Of a DNA stretch of 40,617 nucleotides, positions 24,907 through 33,081 are shown piece after piece. The notes under the pieces were generated by a model. The model was not told the origin of the DNA, ran no database searches, and saw nothing but the letters and a program-made list of their open reading frames with translations. Position 1 is the stretch's first letter, and every line of letters starts with the position of its first letter. The position numbers and the translations under genes are program-made. Source of the stretch: Actinomycetes bacterium (GTDB taxonomy: Bacteria > Actinomycetota > Actinomycetes > Streptosporangiales > Streptosporangiaceae); NCBI GenBank assembly GCA_021793235.1, contig JAJYTD010000037.1:1-40617 (forward strand). Direction: 5' to 3'.

Positions 24907-25911
24907 ATGACGACGCCGGTGATCGTCGCCGTTGCCAGCGCTCTGGCCACCGCGGCCGGTGCCGCCTTCCAAGAGCGGGCCGCGATCGCGGCGCCCGCGT
25001 CCGGGATCAGCCAGGCGCGGCTGCTGCGGCACCTCGTGCGCAGCCGCCGGTGGCTCGCCGGAACCCTGCTGACCGTGTGCGGAGTCGCCGCGCACATGTG
25101 GGCGCTGGGGCACGCGCCGCTCGTCATCATCCAGCCGATCGGGATCAGCGGACTGCTGTTCGCGGTGGTGCTTTCGGCGTTCTTCCGCAAGCGGCGGCTG
25201 ACCACGGCGGAGGTCGTGGGTTCCCTGGCTGTCACGGGCGCGCTCACCGGCCTGCTTGCGGTGCTTCCCATGCATGCCGGCGCTCCGCGCCTGTCCCCTG
25301 CGGAACTGGTGCTCATGCCCGCGGTGAGCATCGGCGTGATGCTGTGCTGCCTGGTCGCGGCACGCTTCGCGGGCGGTGCGGCGCGGGCCTGGACGCTCGC
25401 CCTGGCGGGCGGGGTGGCCTATGGTGCGACCTCCGCGTTCGCCCGGATGATCGGGGTGGACGCGCTGCGGGATCCGGCCGCGCTGCTGAGCCCGCTGACG
25501 CTCATCGCCCTGGCCATCGGCCTGAGCGGCGCGGTGATCGTGCAGAACTCCTACCGCACCGGCCATTTCGCCCTGGCCTATGCCACGCTGCTGATCAGCG
25601 ACCCGGTTGCGGCGGGCGTCATCGGGGTGGCGTTCTTCGGAGAGCGGCTGCCCGCCGATCCGGTCAACGCGTCCGTGGCGGCTGCGGCCGTTGTCGTGGG
25701 GGCCGCCGGTGTTGTGACGCTCGCGCGCGCCGCCCGGCCCGGCCCCGCCCGGCTCGCTCCGGCCCAGCGGCCCCCGTGGCGCGCACCGCGTCCCGAAAGG
25801 CCCGCTCGCAGCGGGCAGGATCAGTCCGGAACCGTGCTGTGCGCGAGCGTTCTCAAGGCCGCGGCGATCCGGGCGGGACTCAGCCCGCGCTCGTACCGCT
25901 GGTGGACGTAG
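24907..25911 (+). CDS. DMT-superfamily (EamA/NIPA-like) integral membrane protein
   Basis: The 334-residue protein has nine or ten membrane helices across residues 1-280. The first half has PLVIIQPIGISGLLFAVVLSAF and the second GGVAYGATSAFARMIG, ALAYATLLISDPVAAGVIGV and FGERLPAD, which match drug/metabolite transporter-type paired repeats. Substrate is unknown. ATG 24907 has GGAG 6 bases upstream; ATG 24886 would add seven residues. The last 50 residues (ARPGPARLAPAQRPPW onward) are Pro/Arg-rich and unlike the family. They read across a terminator-like hairpin (25800-25816) and then 91 bases antisense into a TetR relic, so the original stop was probably upstream and the present C-terminus is likely acquired by mutation or rearrangement. 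Confidence 0.82.
   Translation: MTTPVIVAVASALATAAGAAFQERAAIAAPASGISQARLLRHLVRSRRWLAGTLLTVCGVAAHMWALGHAPLVIIQPIGISGLLFAVVLSAFFRKRRLTTAEVVGSLAVTGALTGLLAVLPMHAGAPRLSPAELVLMPAVSIGVMLCCLVAARFAGGAARAWTLALAGGVAYGATSAFARMIGVDALRDPAALLSPLTLIALAIGLSGAVIVQNSYRTGHFALAYATLLISDPVAAGVIGVAFFGERLPADPVNASVAAAAVVVGAAGVVTLARAARPGPARLAPAQRPPWRAPRPERPARSGQDQSGTVLCASVLKAAAIRAGLSPRSYRWWT
25800..25816. terminator. 7-bp hairpin between the DMT gene and the TetR relic
   Basis: GCCCGCT, a 3-base loop, AGCGGGC: a perfect stem 5 bases beyond the relic's stop codon on the minus strand and inside the open 3' extension of the DMT gene. It fits a former bidirectional terminator of two convergent genes. Confidence 0.5.
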
Positions 25912-26117
25912 ACGTCCGGTGCGAGAGGGGCGAGCAGGATGTCGACGAGCGCGTCGGAGTCGGCCGCTCCCGCCGCGATGGCGAGCGCGCGCACGTGGGT
26001 CCGCCAGCCCCCGTAGGCCCCGGTGGCCGATCGCGAGTGCCCGGTCTCGGCAGCGAGCGCGAGGGGGCGTGGCGCTCCAGGAGCTGGACCATAGCGGCGC
26101 AGAAGGCGGCCAGGCGC
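25821..26117 (-). pseudogene. TetR-family regulator relic: C-terminal ligand domain only, frameshifted
   Basis: On the minus strand the residues AAERLAAFCAAMVQLLERHAP are read in one frame (26115 down to about 26060). After a run of five C at 26063-26067 they continue in the next frame as LALAAETGHSRSATGAYGGW and THVRALAIAAG. The frame ends LAPDVYVHQRYERGLSPARI and a stop at 25821. This is the wording of a TetR-family C-terminal ligand-binding domain. Restoring one C in the C-run joins the two frames. The N-terminal helix-turn-helix (about 90 residues) is absent: the upstream side runs straight into the HtrA-like gene. I call it a decayed, truncated gene; a sequencing error could explain the frameshift but not the missing half. 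Confidence 0.75.
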
Positions 26118-27719
26118 TCAGCTGCCGATGCTGTCGGCGGACTGGGCGGAGAGGGTGACCTCGGCCGTGTCCTCCTCGCCGTCGCGGATGTAGCCCAGCT
26201 CGACCGTGTCGCCCGGCCGGTGGGAGCGCACCTCCGCGATGAGGGCATCGGGGCCTTCGACCGATTCGCCGTTCACCGAAGTGATGATGTCGCCGCGGCG
26301 CAGCCCGGCCGCTGCCGCGGCGCCTCCCTCCCGGGTCTCCACGATGGCGGCGCCGTCGCCCCGGCGCGAGGAGGTGATGGTGGCGTCGATCGCGGCGTAG
26401 TCCGCGCGGCCTTCCGCGACCAACTGCTCGGCGATGGGCTTGGCGTGGTTGATCGGGATGGCGAAGCCGAGGCCGATCGACCCTGCTTCACCGAACTGGC
26501 TGGTGTCGGCGATAGCGGTGTTGATCCCGATGACCTCCGCGTTCATGTTCATCAGCGGGCCGCCGGAGTTTCCGGGGTTGATCGGCGCGTCGGTCTGGAT
26601 GGCGTTGATCACCGTCGCCGTCCGGGCCTCAGGGGAGTCCTCCTGCCGCGGCTGGTCGAAGGGATCCCCCTGCTCCGGTTCCTCCGGCTCGGCCGCCCCG
26701 GTGTTGACGGGCCGTTCGAGCGCGCTGACCACGCCGGAGGTCACCGTCCCGGACAGGCCCAGCGGGGAACCGATGGCGACGACGTCGGCGCCCACCTCGA
26801 CCTTGTCGGAGTCGCCGAAGACGGCCGGTGTGAGATCACCCACTCCCTCGGCCTTGATCACAGCGAGGTCGGACACCGGGTCGGCGCCCATCACCTCGGC
26901 CTCGGCCTCGCTGCCGTCGTTGAACCGAACGTTCACCGCGTCCCCGTCCGCGCTGGCGACAACGTGGCTGTTGGTCAGGATCTGGCCGTCGGAGCTGATG
27001 ATGACGCCGCTTCCCGATCCCTCCCCGACCTCGATGGAGACCACGCTGGGCAGTGCCTTCTCGGCGACGGCGCTGACACTGCCGGTGGAGACCGAGGACG
27101 CCTGCCCATTCGTGAGCGAGCCCTCCCCCGGCCCGCCGTCCCGGGTGAGGTACAGGGTGAGGGCCACGGCCAATGGGCTGACGATCAGGCTGGTGATCAG
27201 CGCCGTGACAGCGGCGATCACCGGGACTTTGCCGCGCTGCCAAAACGACGGCTTCTTCGGCTGCGGTTCCGGCATTTCAAACCCCGTCTCCGGCGGGGGC
27301 GGCGGCCCGAAGCCGTCGCCGCCCGCGGCGGAGGAACCGATGGAGTCGGCAGGACCGGATGCACCGGCGGGTCCGCGGGGATCGTGCGGTGCCCCGGGCG
27401 CACGGTCGCCGCCCGCCGGATCCCCGCCCGCTGACGCCCATACGGCCTGTTGATCGGGGGTGCCGGCCCCGGGGGTCTCGCCCAGGGCGATGCTGTGCGC
27501 ACGCGGCGGCCGGTTGGGGACGGCCGATCGCCACGGAGGCCCGGGGGCTTCGGGTGCTTCGGGCGCCTCGGGCACGTCGAGCGCCTCGGACGTTTCGGGC
27601 GCCTCGGGTGTGGGCCGAGGATCGGCCGCGTTGCTCGCCCCGACGGGTTCCGGATCGGAGCGGCCGGCGCCTTCCGCCTCTTCAACGGGGGCGCTCTCAG
27701 TGGGGTCGGTCACGCTCAT
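26118..27719 (-). CDS. HtrA/DegP-like (PepD-like) membrane-anchored serine protease with PDZ domain
   Basis: The 533-residue protein has a disordered, Pro/Ala/Glu-rich cytoplasmic N-terminus (1-163, with tandem PEA repeats near 50-60) and one membrane helix (164-191). An S1C trypsin-like domain outside the cell shows the triad His252 (TNSHVVAS), Asp284 (SDLAVI) and Ser385 (GNSGGPL). A C-terminal PDZ domain lies at about 435-525 (GGAAAAAGLRRGDIITSVNG). It should degrade or refold damaged envelope proteins; the mycobacterial relative PepD works with MprAB, and an MprAB-like pair lies 1.4 kb away. ATG 27719 has GGAGG 6 bases upstream. The C-terminus abuts the TetR relic with no spacer. Confidence 0.93.
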   Translation of the reverse strand: MSVTDPTESAPVEEAEGAGRSDPEPVGASNAADPRPTPEAPETSEALDVPEAPEAPEAPGPPWRSAVPNRPPRAHSIALGETPGAGTPDQQAVWASAGGDPAGGDRAPGAPHDPRGPAGASGPADSIGSSAAGGDGFGPPPPPETGFEMPEPQPKKPSFWQRGKVPVIAAVTALITSLIVSPLAVALTLYLTRDGGPGEGSLTNGQASSVSTGSVSAVAEKALPSVVSIEVGEGSGSGVIISSDGQILTNSHVVASADGDAVNVRFNDGSEAEAEVMGADPVSDLAVIKAEGVGDLTPAVFGDSDKVEVGADVVAIGSPLGLSGTVTSGVVSALERPVNTGAAEPEEPEQGDPFDQPRQEDSPEARTATVINAIQTDAPINPGNSGGPLMNMNAEVIGINTAIADTSQFGEAGSIGLGFAIPINHAKPIAEQLVAEGRADYAAIDATITSSRRGDGAAIVETREGGAAAAAGLRRGDIITSVNGESVEGPDALIAEVRSHRPGDTVELGYIRDGEEDTAEVTLSAQSADSIGS

Positions 27720-28036
27720 CTAGACCTCCGGTCGTCGTCCTGTCACCCGCGAGAATCGGTCACTGGAGTAAGAACCCGGTGAGATTGCGGATAGCTCAGG
27801 TTTCGATTCGGGACCTGCTACCCGGTCGGTCCCGTTTCACGACACGGCGCACCCATGATCCCCTTTTCGGACAGCATGCTAATGGGGCCAGGTTTTGTCC
27901 GTAACAGGTGACATCGGCGCGTCGCCCTCGTTTCTGGCCGAACCTGGCCGACCATGGAAATCACTCCCGCCCTCCTCGCACGATCCACCGCGTGGCCGCC
28001 CACTGACCCGGTTTCCGTGTGCCACGCGGTGTTGGC
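27720..28036. other. Intergenic region upstream of the HtrA-like gene
   Basis: These 317 bases lie between the sulfurtransferase stop and the protease start, both on the minus strand. They are less GC-rich than the flanks and must carry the protease promoter, but I could not identify an unambiguous -35/-10 pair. No gene or strong hairpin is evident. Confidence 0.4.
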
Positions 28037-28900
28037 CTAGCGCCTCCCCCTGTCCCCGGTCTCGGCGGGGAGTCCGGAGTCGGCCGCCCAGGCGCTCCAC
28101 GACCCCGGGTACAGGCGAGCACCGAAGAATCCGGCGTGTTCCAGGGCGAGCAGATCATGGCAGGCGGTCACACCGGACCCGCAGTAGGCGGTGATGGTTC
28201 GGGCCTCCTCGGCGCCGAGGGCGGCGAAGCGCTCGCGGAGCCGCTCCGGGGCGGCGAACCGGCCGTCTTCGGTGAGGTTGTCCGGCCAGGCCGCGCTCCG
28301 TGCGCCCGGGATGTGCCCGGGGCGGAGGTCGACCGGCGCCGGCTGGTCGCCGGTGTAGCGGCCGTGCGTGCGGGCGTCCAGCAGCAGCCGCGTATCGTCG
28401 CCGGTTGCGACGAGCACGGTACCGGTGTCCGCGATCCGGTCGGCCGGCCAGGGAACGGGCGTCCGCTGCCGCCGACGGGGCGTGGCCGGCCCCGTCTCCA
28501 GCCCTCCCCGCCACGCCGGAATGCCGCCGTCCATAAGCGCCGCGGAAGAGCCGAGCGTGCGCAGCATCCACACCAGCCGAGCGGCGACAGAACCGCCCGC
28601 GTCGTCGTAGGCGACAACGGGCGTGTCGTCGCCGATGCCCAGTCGGGCCAGTGACTCGGCGAACGCCTCGGGGGCGGGCAGGGGGTGGCGTCCGCTCCCA
28701 GCCGTCGCGGGCGCCGAGAGGTCGGTGTCCACGTCGGCGAACACGGCGCCGGGCACGTGGCCGCCCAGGTAGGCGTCGCGGCCCGACCTGCCGTCGAGGT
28801 ACCAGCGGACATCGACGACGACCACGTCGCCGAGGTGGTCGGCCGTCCACTCGGGGTCGACGACAACAGGCAGGCCGGCACCATTCTGCGGATACGTCAT
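28037..28900 (-). CDS. 3-mercaptopyruvate/thiosulfate sulfurtransferase (tandem rhodanese)
   Basis: The 287-residue protein has two rhodanese domains. The N-terminal one (about 12-135: VVVDVRWYLDG, YLGGHVPGAVFADVD) lacks a catalytic Cys. The C-terminal one (about 160-280) carries LLLDARTHGRYTGD, GHIPGARSAAW and the active-site loop CGSGVTA with Cys240. The loop CGSGVT is the mercaptopyruvate sulfurtransferase form; thiosulfate-specific rhodaneses have CRxGx(R/T). The enzyme moves sulfane sulfur to cyanide or thiols, in cysteine breakdown or sulfur trafficking. The start is ATG 28900; length is typical (275-300). It is 9 bases after the end of the small membrane protein gene and may be the last gene of that operon. 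Confidence 0.93.
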   Translation of the reverse strand: MTYPQNGAGLPVVVDPEWTADHLGDVVVVDVRWYLDGRSGRDAYLGGHVPGAVFADVDTDLSAPATAGSGRHPLPAPEAFAESLARLGIGDDTPVVAYDDAGGSVAARLVWMLRTLGSSAALMDGGIPAWRGGLETGPATPRRRQRTPVPWPADRIADTGTVLVATGDDTRLLLDARTHGRYTGDQPAPVDLRPGHIPGARSAAWPDNLTEDGRFAAPERLRERFAALGAEEARTITAYCGSGVTACHDLLALEHAGFFGARLYPGSWSAWAADSGLPAETGDRGRR

Positions 28901-28909
28901 GCGGAAAAA

Positions 28910-29386
28910 CTACCGCGTGCCCGGCCGGGCGCCATTGGGCGCGTGCGTTTCGCTCGCCGGCCGCGGACGCGCGGGGCTCACCGGTCGACGGCCGAGCCGG
29001 GCGAGGTGCCGCAGCCAGAGGAGGCCGAGCACCGGCAGCACCAGCGGGATGAAGAGGTAGCCGCTACCGAAGCGGGACCACACGGTGTCGTCGGGGAAGG
29101 TCGCGGGGCTGACCATGCTGAGGGCGCCCACGATCAGCACTCCGAGCAGTTCGACCGTGCACGCGACCGCCGCGACCCGGTGCGACGTCTCCCCGGTGCG
29201 GGCGATGCCCACCGTGGCGACGATGTAGACGACACCGGCGAAGGCCGACAGGAGGTAGGCCAGCGGCGCCTCATCGAAACGGGTGAGGATCTGCACGGTG
29301 GCGCGGGCCGTGGCGGCCAGTGCGAAGACGGCGTACACCGCGATCAGCACTCGGCCGGGGCCGGTGCGGCTTTTGGTCTCAGACAA
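28910..29386 (-). CDS. Four-helix integral membrane protein of unknown function
   Basis: The 158-residue protein has four predicted membrane helices (about 11-31, 42-62, 70-92 and 106-124) and a basic, Pro-rich cytoplasmic tail. The start appears to be TTG at 29386, overlapping the end of the preceding gene by 8 bases (TTGTCTGA). No better start with a ribosome site exists nearby, so the overlap supports coupling with the gene upstream. I recognise no family motif. Together with its neighbour it looks like a pair of small membrane proteins in one transcript with the sulfurtransferase. Confidence 0.75.
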   Translation of the reverse strand: MSETKSRTGPGRVLIAVYAVFALAATARATVQILTRFDEAPLAYLLSAFAGVVYIVATVGIARTGETSHRVAAVACTVELLGVLIVGALSMVSPATFPDDTVWSRFGSGYLFIPLVLPVLGLLWLRHLARLGRRPVSPARPRPASETHAPNGARPGTR

Positions 29387-29744
29387 GAGCGGGATCCCAG
29401 AGCTGTTCGAGCCGGACCGTCATGACCGGCAGAATGAGGCAGGCGAAGGCGATCACCGCCGGGCCCCAGCGGCTGCGCTCCCAGAAGCCCCAGACGGCGC
29501 ACGCCGGGGGGATGAGCACGATCGTGGCCAGATAGCTGATGAAGGTGGCCGTCTCGGCCGGGCGTTCGCCACCCGCCATCTGCACCGTGGCCACCACGGC
29601 CTGGCCGATGGTCAGCAGCCACAGCACCGCCACCCCCACCAGGTGCGGCACCACCATCGGCTGGTCGCGGAAGGTGGAGACCAGGCACCACACGGCCAGG
29701 ATCAGCGATGCGATCTGGATGGTGGCGGTCACCCCGTCGACCAC
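29379..29744 (-). CDS. Small four-helix integral membrane protein of unknown function
   Basis: The 121-residue protein has four hydrophobic helices (about 6-25, 31-55, 66-88 and 92-112) with short charged loops. The start chosen is GTG 29744 with GGAGG 5 bases upstream; another GTG 12 bases earlier (29756) has no free ribosome site. It overlaps the next gene by 8 bases. There are no conserved catalytic residues. The shared size, topology and overlap suggest that the two proteins act together or arose by duplication, which would need an alignment to decide. Confidence 0.75.
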   Translation of the reverse strand: MVDGVTATIQIASLILAVWCLVSTFRDQPMVVPHLVGVAVLWLLTIGQAVVATVQMAGGERPAETATFISYLATIVLIPPACAVWGFWERSRWGPAVIAFACLILPVMTVRLEQLWDPALV

Positions 29745-29855
29745 GTGTTCCTCCACCCGTCATCCGGTCTTGCCGCCCGCGTCGCCCACGCAGGTCAGGC
29801 AGGCGCACAGCACCTTCACGACGGACTGTAGTACGTGGTGGGCGGTTACCGGCAA

Positions 29856-29876
29856 CCGGGTGGTCCGACCCCCCGG
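29856..29876 (-). terminator. Imperfect hairpin at the end of the aquaporin gene
   Basis: CCGGGTGGTC and GACCCCCCGG form an imperfect inverted repeat immediately past the aquaporin stop. There is no U-run, so this is a moderate candidate. Confidence 0.4.
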
Positions 29877-29877
29877 G

Positions 29878-30597
29878 TCAGATCATCTCATGGGCGACCG
29901 TGCCGAGCAGGCCGCCGAGTACGCCGCCGATGATCGGGCCGACGATCGGAACCCAGGCATAGCCCCAGTCCGAGGAGCCCTTGCCGCTGATCGGCAGCAG
30001 CTGGTGCACGATGCGCGGGCCGAGGTCGCGTGCGGGGTTGATGGCATAGCCGGTCGGCCCGCCGAGCGAGAGGCCGATCCCCGTGACCGTGAAGGCCACG
30101 ATCAGCACGCCCAGGCCCGACAGCGCCAGCGCCTCGTTCTGCCCGGTGGCCACCACCAGGAACAGCAGCATGAAGGTGGCGATGGTCTCGGTCATCAGGT
30201 TCTGCCACGGTCGGCGGATCTCCGGTTCAGTGGAGAAGATCGACAGGAACGGCCCGTCCGAAGCGCGGAACTGGCCGAAATAGGTGAGCCACATCAGCAC
30301 GGCACCCGTCATCGCCCCGAGGATCTGCGCGGCAAGGTAGACCGGGACCGTCGACCATTCGCCGGTCGACGCGGCAAGGCCGAGGGTCACGGCCGGGTTG
30401 ATGTGCCCGCCGGACAGGGGAAGCGCGAAGTAGGCCCCGGCCATGACGCCGAACCCCCAGCCGAACGTGATGGCGATCCATCCTGCCCCTTGCCCTTTCG
30501 ACTTGTTCAGCAGATGCGCCGCGACGACTCCGCCACCGAAGAGGAGCAGGATCGCCGTGCCGAGGAATTCACCTACGAAAATCGATGCGGTGGTCAA
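29878..30597 (-). CDS. MIP-family aquaporin/glycerol facilitator
   Basis: The 239-residue channel has six membrane helices and two half-helices with the NPA motifs at 67-69 (GGHINPAVT) and 187-189 ([12 protein letters not shown]). The Asp following the second motif (NPARD) is a mark of glycerol-type facilitators, whereas strict water channels have another residue there, so passage of glycerol or similar small solutes is likely. The start is TTG 30597 with GGAGG 5 bases upstream, a convincing TTG initiation. It is divergent from helD across about 300 bases containing repeated GCGGTAAAAT sites. No glycerol kinase or dehydrogenase is adjacent. Confidence 0.92.
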   Translation of the reverse strand: MTTASIFVGEFLGTAILLLFGGGVVAAHLLNKSKGQGAGWIAITFGWGFGVMAGAYFALPLSGGHINPAVTLGLAASTGEWSTVPVYLAAQILGAMTGAVLMWLTYFGQFRASDGPFLSIFSTEPEIRRPWQNLMTETIATFMLLFLVVATGQNEALALSGLGVLIVAFTVTGIGLSLGGPTGYAINPARDLGPRIVHQLLPISGKGSSDWGYAWVPIVGPIIGGVLGGLLGTVAHEMI

Positions 30598-30710
30598 CTC
30601 TGCCTCCGTTCAATGGTGGAGTCATCTCCTCCCTACCCTTCGCAGTCGTCGCCTATGGGGGGCAAGCCAGGGTAAAAGCGGAGTAATGAGAAATCCGTCT
30701 CCTGACCGTG

Positions 30711-30770
30711 GCGGTAAAATCAATCGCCGCCGTTACCGGGATTGCCACTACCGCGAATCAGCGGTAAAAT
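30711..30770 (+). promoter_or_regulatory. helD promoter with paired GCGGTAAAAT sites
   Basis: TTGCCA (30742-30747), a 17-base spacer and TAAAAT (30765-30770) form a good plus-strand promoter about 125 bases before helD. GCGGTAAAAT occurs exactly at 30711-30720 and again at 30761-30770, 50 bases apart. Each copy has an inverted partner: CGGTAA/TTACCG (30712-30717, 30733-30738) and TACCGC/GCGGTA (30749-30754, 30761-30766). A related GGTAAAA lies at 30671. The half-sites overlap the -10 box, so a repressor or a DNA-looping regulator of helD is plausible. Confidence 0.6.
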
Positions 30771-30895
30771 TCCTTGCTTGCTCTGGCGGCGTGATTTCAG
30801 CGCTGAGGATCGGCACGAACCGGACTGCTCATCCGGGGCGGGACCCAGGCACCCCGCCGCCGCTGCCCGTTCCCGCCGAATCCCGAGGTCTCCTC

Positions 30896-32974
30896 ATGGC
30901 CGTTTCCGAGCCCTCTCCCGCCGTCGACCCCGAAATCCTGGCCGAGCGCGCCCACCTGGCCGCCTCCCGCGACGCGCTGCACCGCATGTACGAGGACGTG
31001 CTCGCCACCGAGACCCCCGAGGTCTTCGGCGACTGGGTCTCCACCCAGGTCCTCCTCCAGGCCCGCGCGCTGCGCGCCGAAGCCCTGGCCGACATCCCCG
31101 ACACGCCGCTGTTCTTCGGTCGGCTCGACTTCGCACCCGGCACCGTGTTCGACAACGGCACCTCTGCGGACGGCGCTTCTGCTGCCGACCGCGTCCATAT
31201 CGGCCGCCGCCATGTCCACGACGAGCAGGGCCGCGCCATGGTGCTCGACTGGCGGGCGCCCGTCTGTGTCGCGTTCTACCGCGCCACACCGGAGAACCCG
31301 ATGGGCGTGCGCGCCCGCCGGCGCTACGGGTTCGGCAACGGCGCCGAACTCACCGCCTTCGAGGACGAGTCACTGACAGACGGCGCACCAGGGGCAGGCC
31401 ACTCCGGCGAACTGCTCACCGCCGAGATCGAGCGCCCGCGCAGCGGCCCCATGCGCGACATCGTCGCCACCATCCAGCCCGAACAGGACGATCTGGTCCG
31501 CGCTCCCCTCGGCACGACCCTGTGCGTCCAGGGGGCGCCCGGAACTGGAAAGACCGCCGTCGGCCTGCACCGCATCGCCTACCTGCTCTACACCGAACGC
31601 AAGCGGCTGAGCCGCTCGGGTGTGGCGATCGTGGGACCCAACCGCTCGTTCCTGTCCTACATCCGCAACGTCCTCCCGGCCCTGGGCGAGGTCGACGTGG
31701 TCCAGACCACCCTGCGGGAACTGCTGGAGGTCGTTCCCGTACGCAGGACCGACGACCCGAACACCGCCCGGATCAAGGGCGAGGCCCGCATGGCCGAAGT
31801 CATCCGGCGCGACCTCTGGTCGTCGCTGCGGCCGCCCGCCGAAACACTCGTCGTGCAGCGGGGAGCGCGCCGCTGGCGGCTCTACCCCGATGAACTCGCT
31901 GACCTCACCGACGAGCTGCGCCAACGCGGGGTGACCTACGGCGCGGGCCGCGAACTGCTGGCGCACCGCATCGCGCACGCGGTCCTGAGCCGGATGGAGG
32001 CCGCGGGCGAGGCCTGCGACGACAGAACACACGACCAGGTGCGGCGCAACCGGGACGTGCGCGCCGCCGTAGCGGCGATCTGGCCCAAGGCCGACCCCGT
32101 CCGCACCGTGCTCGGCCTGCTCACCGACCCCGAACGGCTGGCCCGCGCCGCGGACGGCCTGCTCGACCCCGCGGAGCAGGCCGCCGTCATGCTGCCCGGC
32201 CGCCCGCGCGGGCCGAAGTCGGCGCGCTGGTCAGAGGCTGACCTGGTGCTGATCGACGAGGCCGCGGCGCTCATCGAGCGGCCCGAGGGCCTGGGGCACA
32301 TCGTCGTGGACGAGGCCCAAGACCTGAGCCCCATGCAGTGCCGCGCGCTCGGCCGCCGCGCCGCGTCCGGCTCCTGCACCGTGCTGGGCGACATCGCCCA
32401 GGGCACCGGGCCGGGCGCCATCGACGACTGGCCGAGCCTGCTGCGCCACCTCGGCAAACCGGACGGCCACCTGTCGGTCCTGGACCGCGGCTACCGCGTC
32501 CCCGCCCAGATCATCGACTTCGCGGCGCAACTGCTGCCCGCCATCGCCCCCGGTCTCGGCGCGCCGGTCGCGGTGCGCCGCTCCCCCGGCTCCCTGCGCG
32601 TGGCACGGGCCGCGAAGAACGACTACCCCGGCGCGGTCGTCGAGGCGTGCCGCTCCGCGCTCAACGGCGAGGGGTCGGTCGGGCTCATCGCCGCCGACAG
32701 CGACCTGCCCGGCCTGCATCGAGCCCTGACTGCGGCCGGCCTGGAAACCGGCGTGCTCGGAGAGAGCGGCGACGCGCTGGAGGCGCACCGCCTGGTGTGC
32801 GTACCGGCCTCCCTGGCCAAGGGCTTGGAGTTCGACACCGTTGTGGCCGCCGAACCGGCTCGCATCGTCGCCGCCGAGCCCCGCGGGCTGCACCGCCTCT
32901 ATGTGGTCCTCACCCGCGCGGTCAGCGCGCTGCATGTCGTGCACAGCGAACCGCTCCCTGCTCTCCTCGCCTGA
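30896..32974 (+). CDS. helD: HelD-like RNA polymerase-recycling helicase (UvrD/Rep superfamily)
   Basis: The 692-residue protein has an N-terminal antiparallel coiled-coil region (about 10-70) and then an SF1 core: Walker A GAPGTGKTAVGLHR (213-226), Walker B VDEAQDLSPMQ (471-481), GDIAQGTG, a segment LDRGYRVP, LAKGLEFDTVV and VVLTRAV. The split core with a long insertion (about 280-450) marks HelD, which binds stalled RNA polymerase and releases it from DNA and nascent RNA, and in some actinobacteria helps against rifampicin. The size agrees with actinobacterial class II HelD. ATG 30896 has GAGG 8 bases upstream. The longer open frame starting at 30443 lies in the aquaporin region and promoter and is rejected. 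Confidence 0.9.
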   Translation: MAVSEPSPAVDPEILAERAHLAASRDALHRMYEDVLATETPEVFGDWVSTQVLLQARALRAEALADIPDTPLFFGRLDFAPGTVFDNGTSADGASAADRVHIGRRHVHDEQGRAMVLDWRAPVCVAFYRATPENPMGVRARRRYGFGNGAELTAFEDESLTDGAPGAGHSGELLTAEIERPRSGPMRDIVATIQPEQDDLVRAPLGTTLCVQGAPGTGKTAVGLHRIAYLLYTERKRLSRSGVAIVGPNRSFLSYIRNVLPALGEVDVVQTTLRELLEVVPVRRTDDPNTARIKGEARMAEVIRRDLWSSLRPPAETLVVQRGARRWRLYPDELADLTDELRQRGVTYGAGRELLAHRIAHAVLSRMEAAGEACDDRTHDQVRRNRDVRAAVAAIWPKADPVRTVLGLLTDPERLARAADGLLDPAEQAAVMLPGRPRGPKSARWSEADLVLIDEAAALIERPEGLGHIVVDEAQDLSPMQCRALGRRAASGSCTVLGDIAQGTGPGAIDDWPSLLRHLGKPDGHLSVLDRGYRVPAQIIDFAAQLLPAIAPGLGAPVAVRRSPGSLRVARAAKNDYPGAVVEACRSALNGEGSVGLIAADSDLPGLHRALTAAGLETGVLGESGDALEAHRLVCVPASLAKGLEFDTVVAAEPARIVAAEPRGLHRLYVVLTRAVSALHVVHSEPLPALLA

Positions 32975-33016
32975 CCTTCCTGCCGGACCGCCGTCTGGCC
33001 GTCTGGCCGTCTGGCA

Positions 33017-33033
33017 GCCCGCGCGCCGCGGGC
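33017..33033. terminator. Bidirectional hairpin between helD and guaA
   Basis: GCCCGCG, a 3-base loop, CGCGGGC: a perfect 7-bp stem in the 107-base convergent gap. Three tandem copies of CTGGCCGT (near 32995-33013) precede it. It probably ends both transcripts. Confidence 0.55.
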
Positions 33034-33081
33034 GGCAGGAGGCTTGCGGAAAAGGGGAAGGACAGCGGCGGGCCACCGCTG

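Noticed and set aside
25050-27434. 794-codon plus-strand open frame across the DMT and HtrA genes
   Set aside because: It overlaps two genes on different strands, with no family wording in its own frame.
30771-30895. Rifamycin-associated element upstream of helD
   Set aside because: No paired GGGGCTT/AAGCCCC-type inverted repeat is present; the visible symmetry is of a different sequence.
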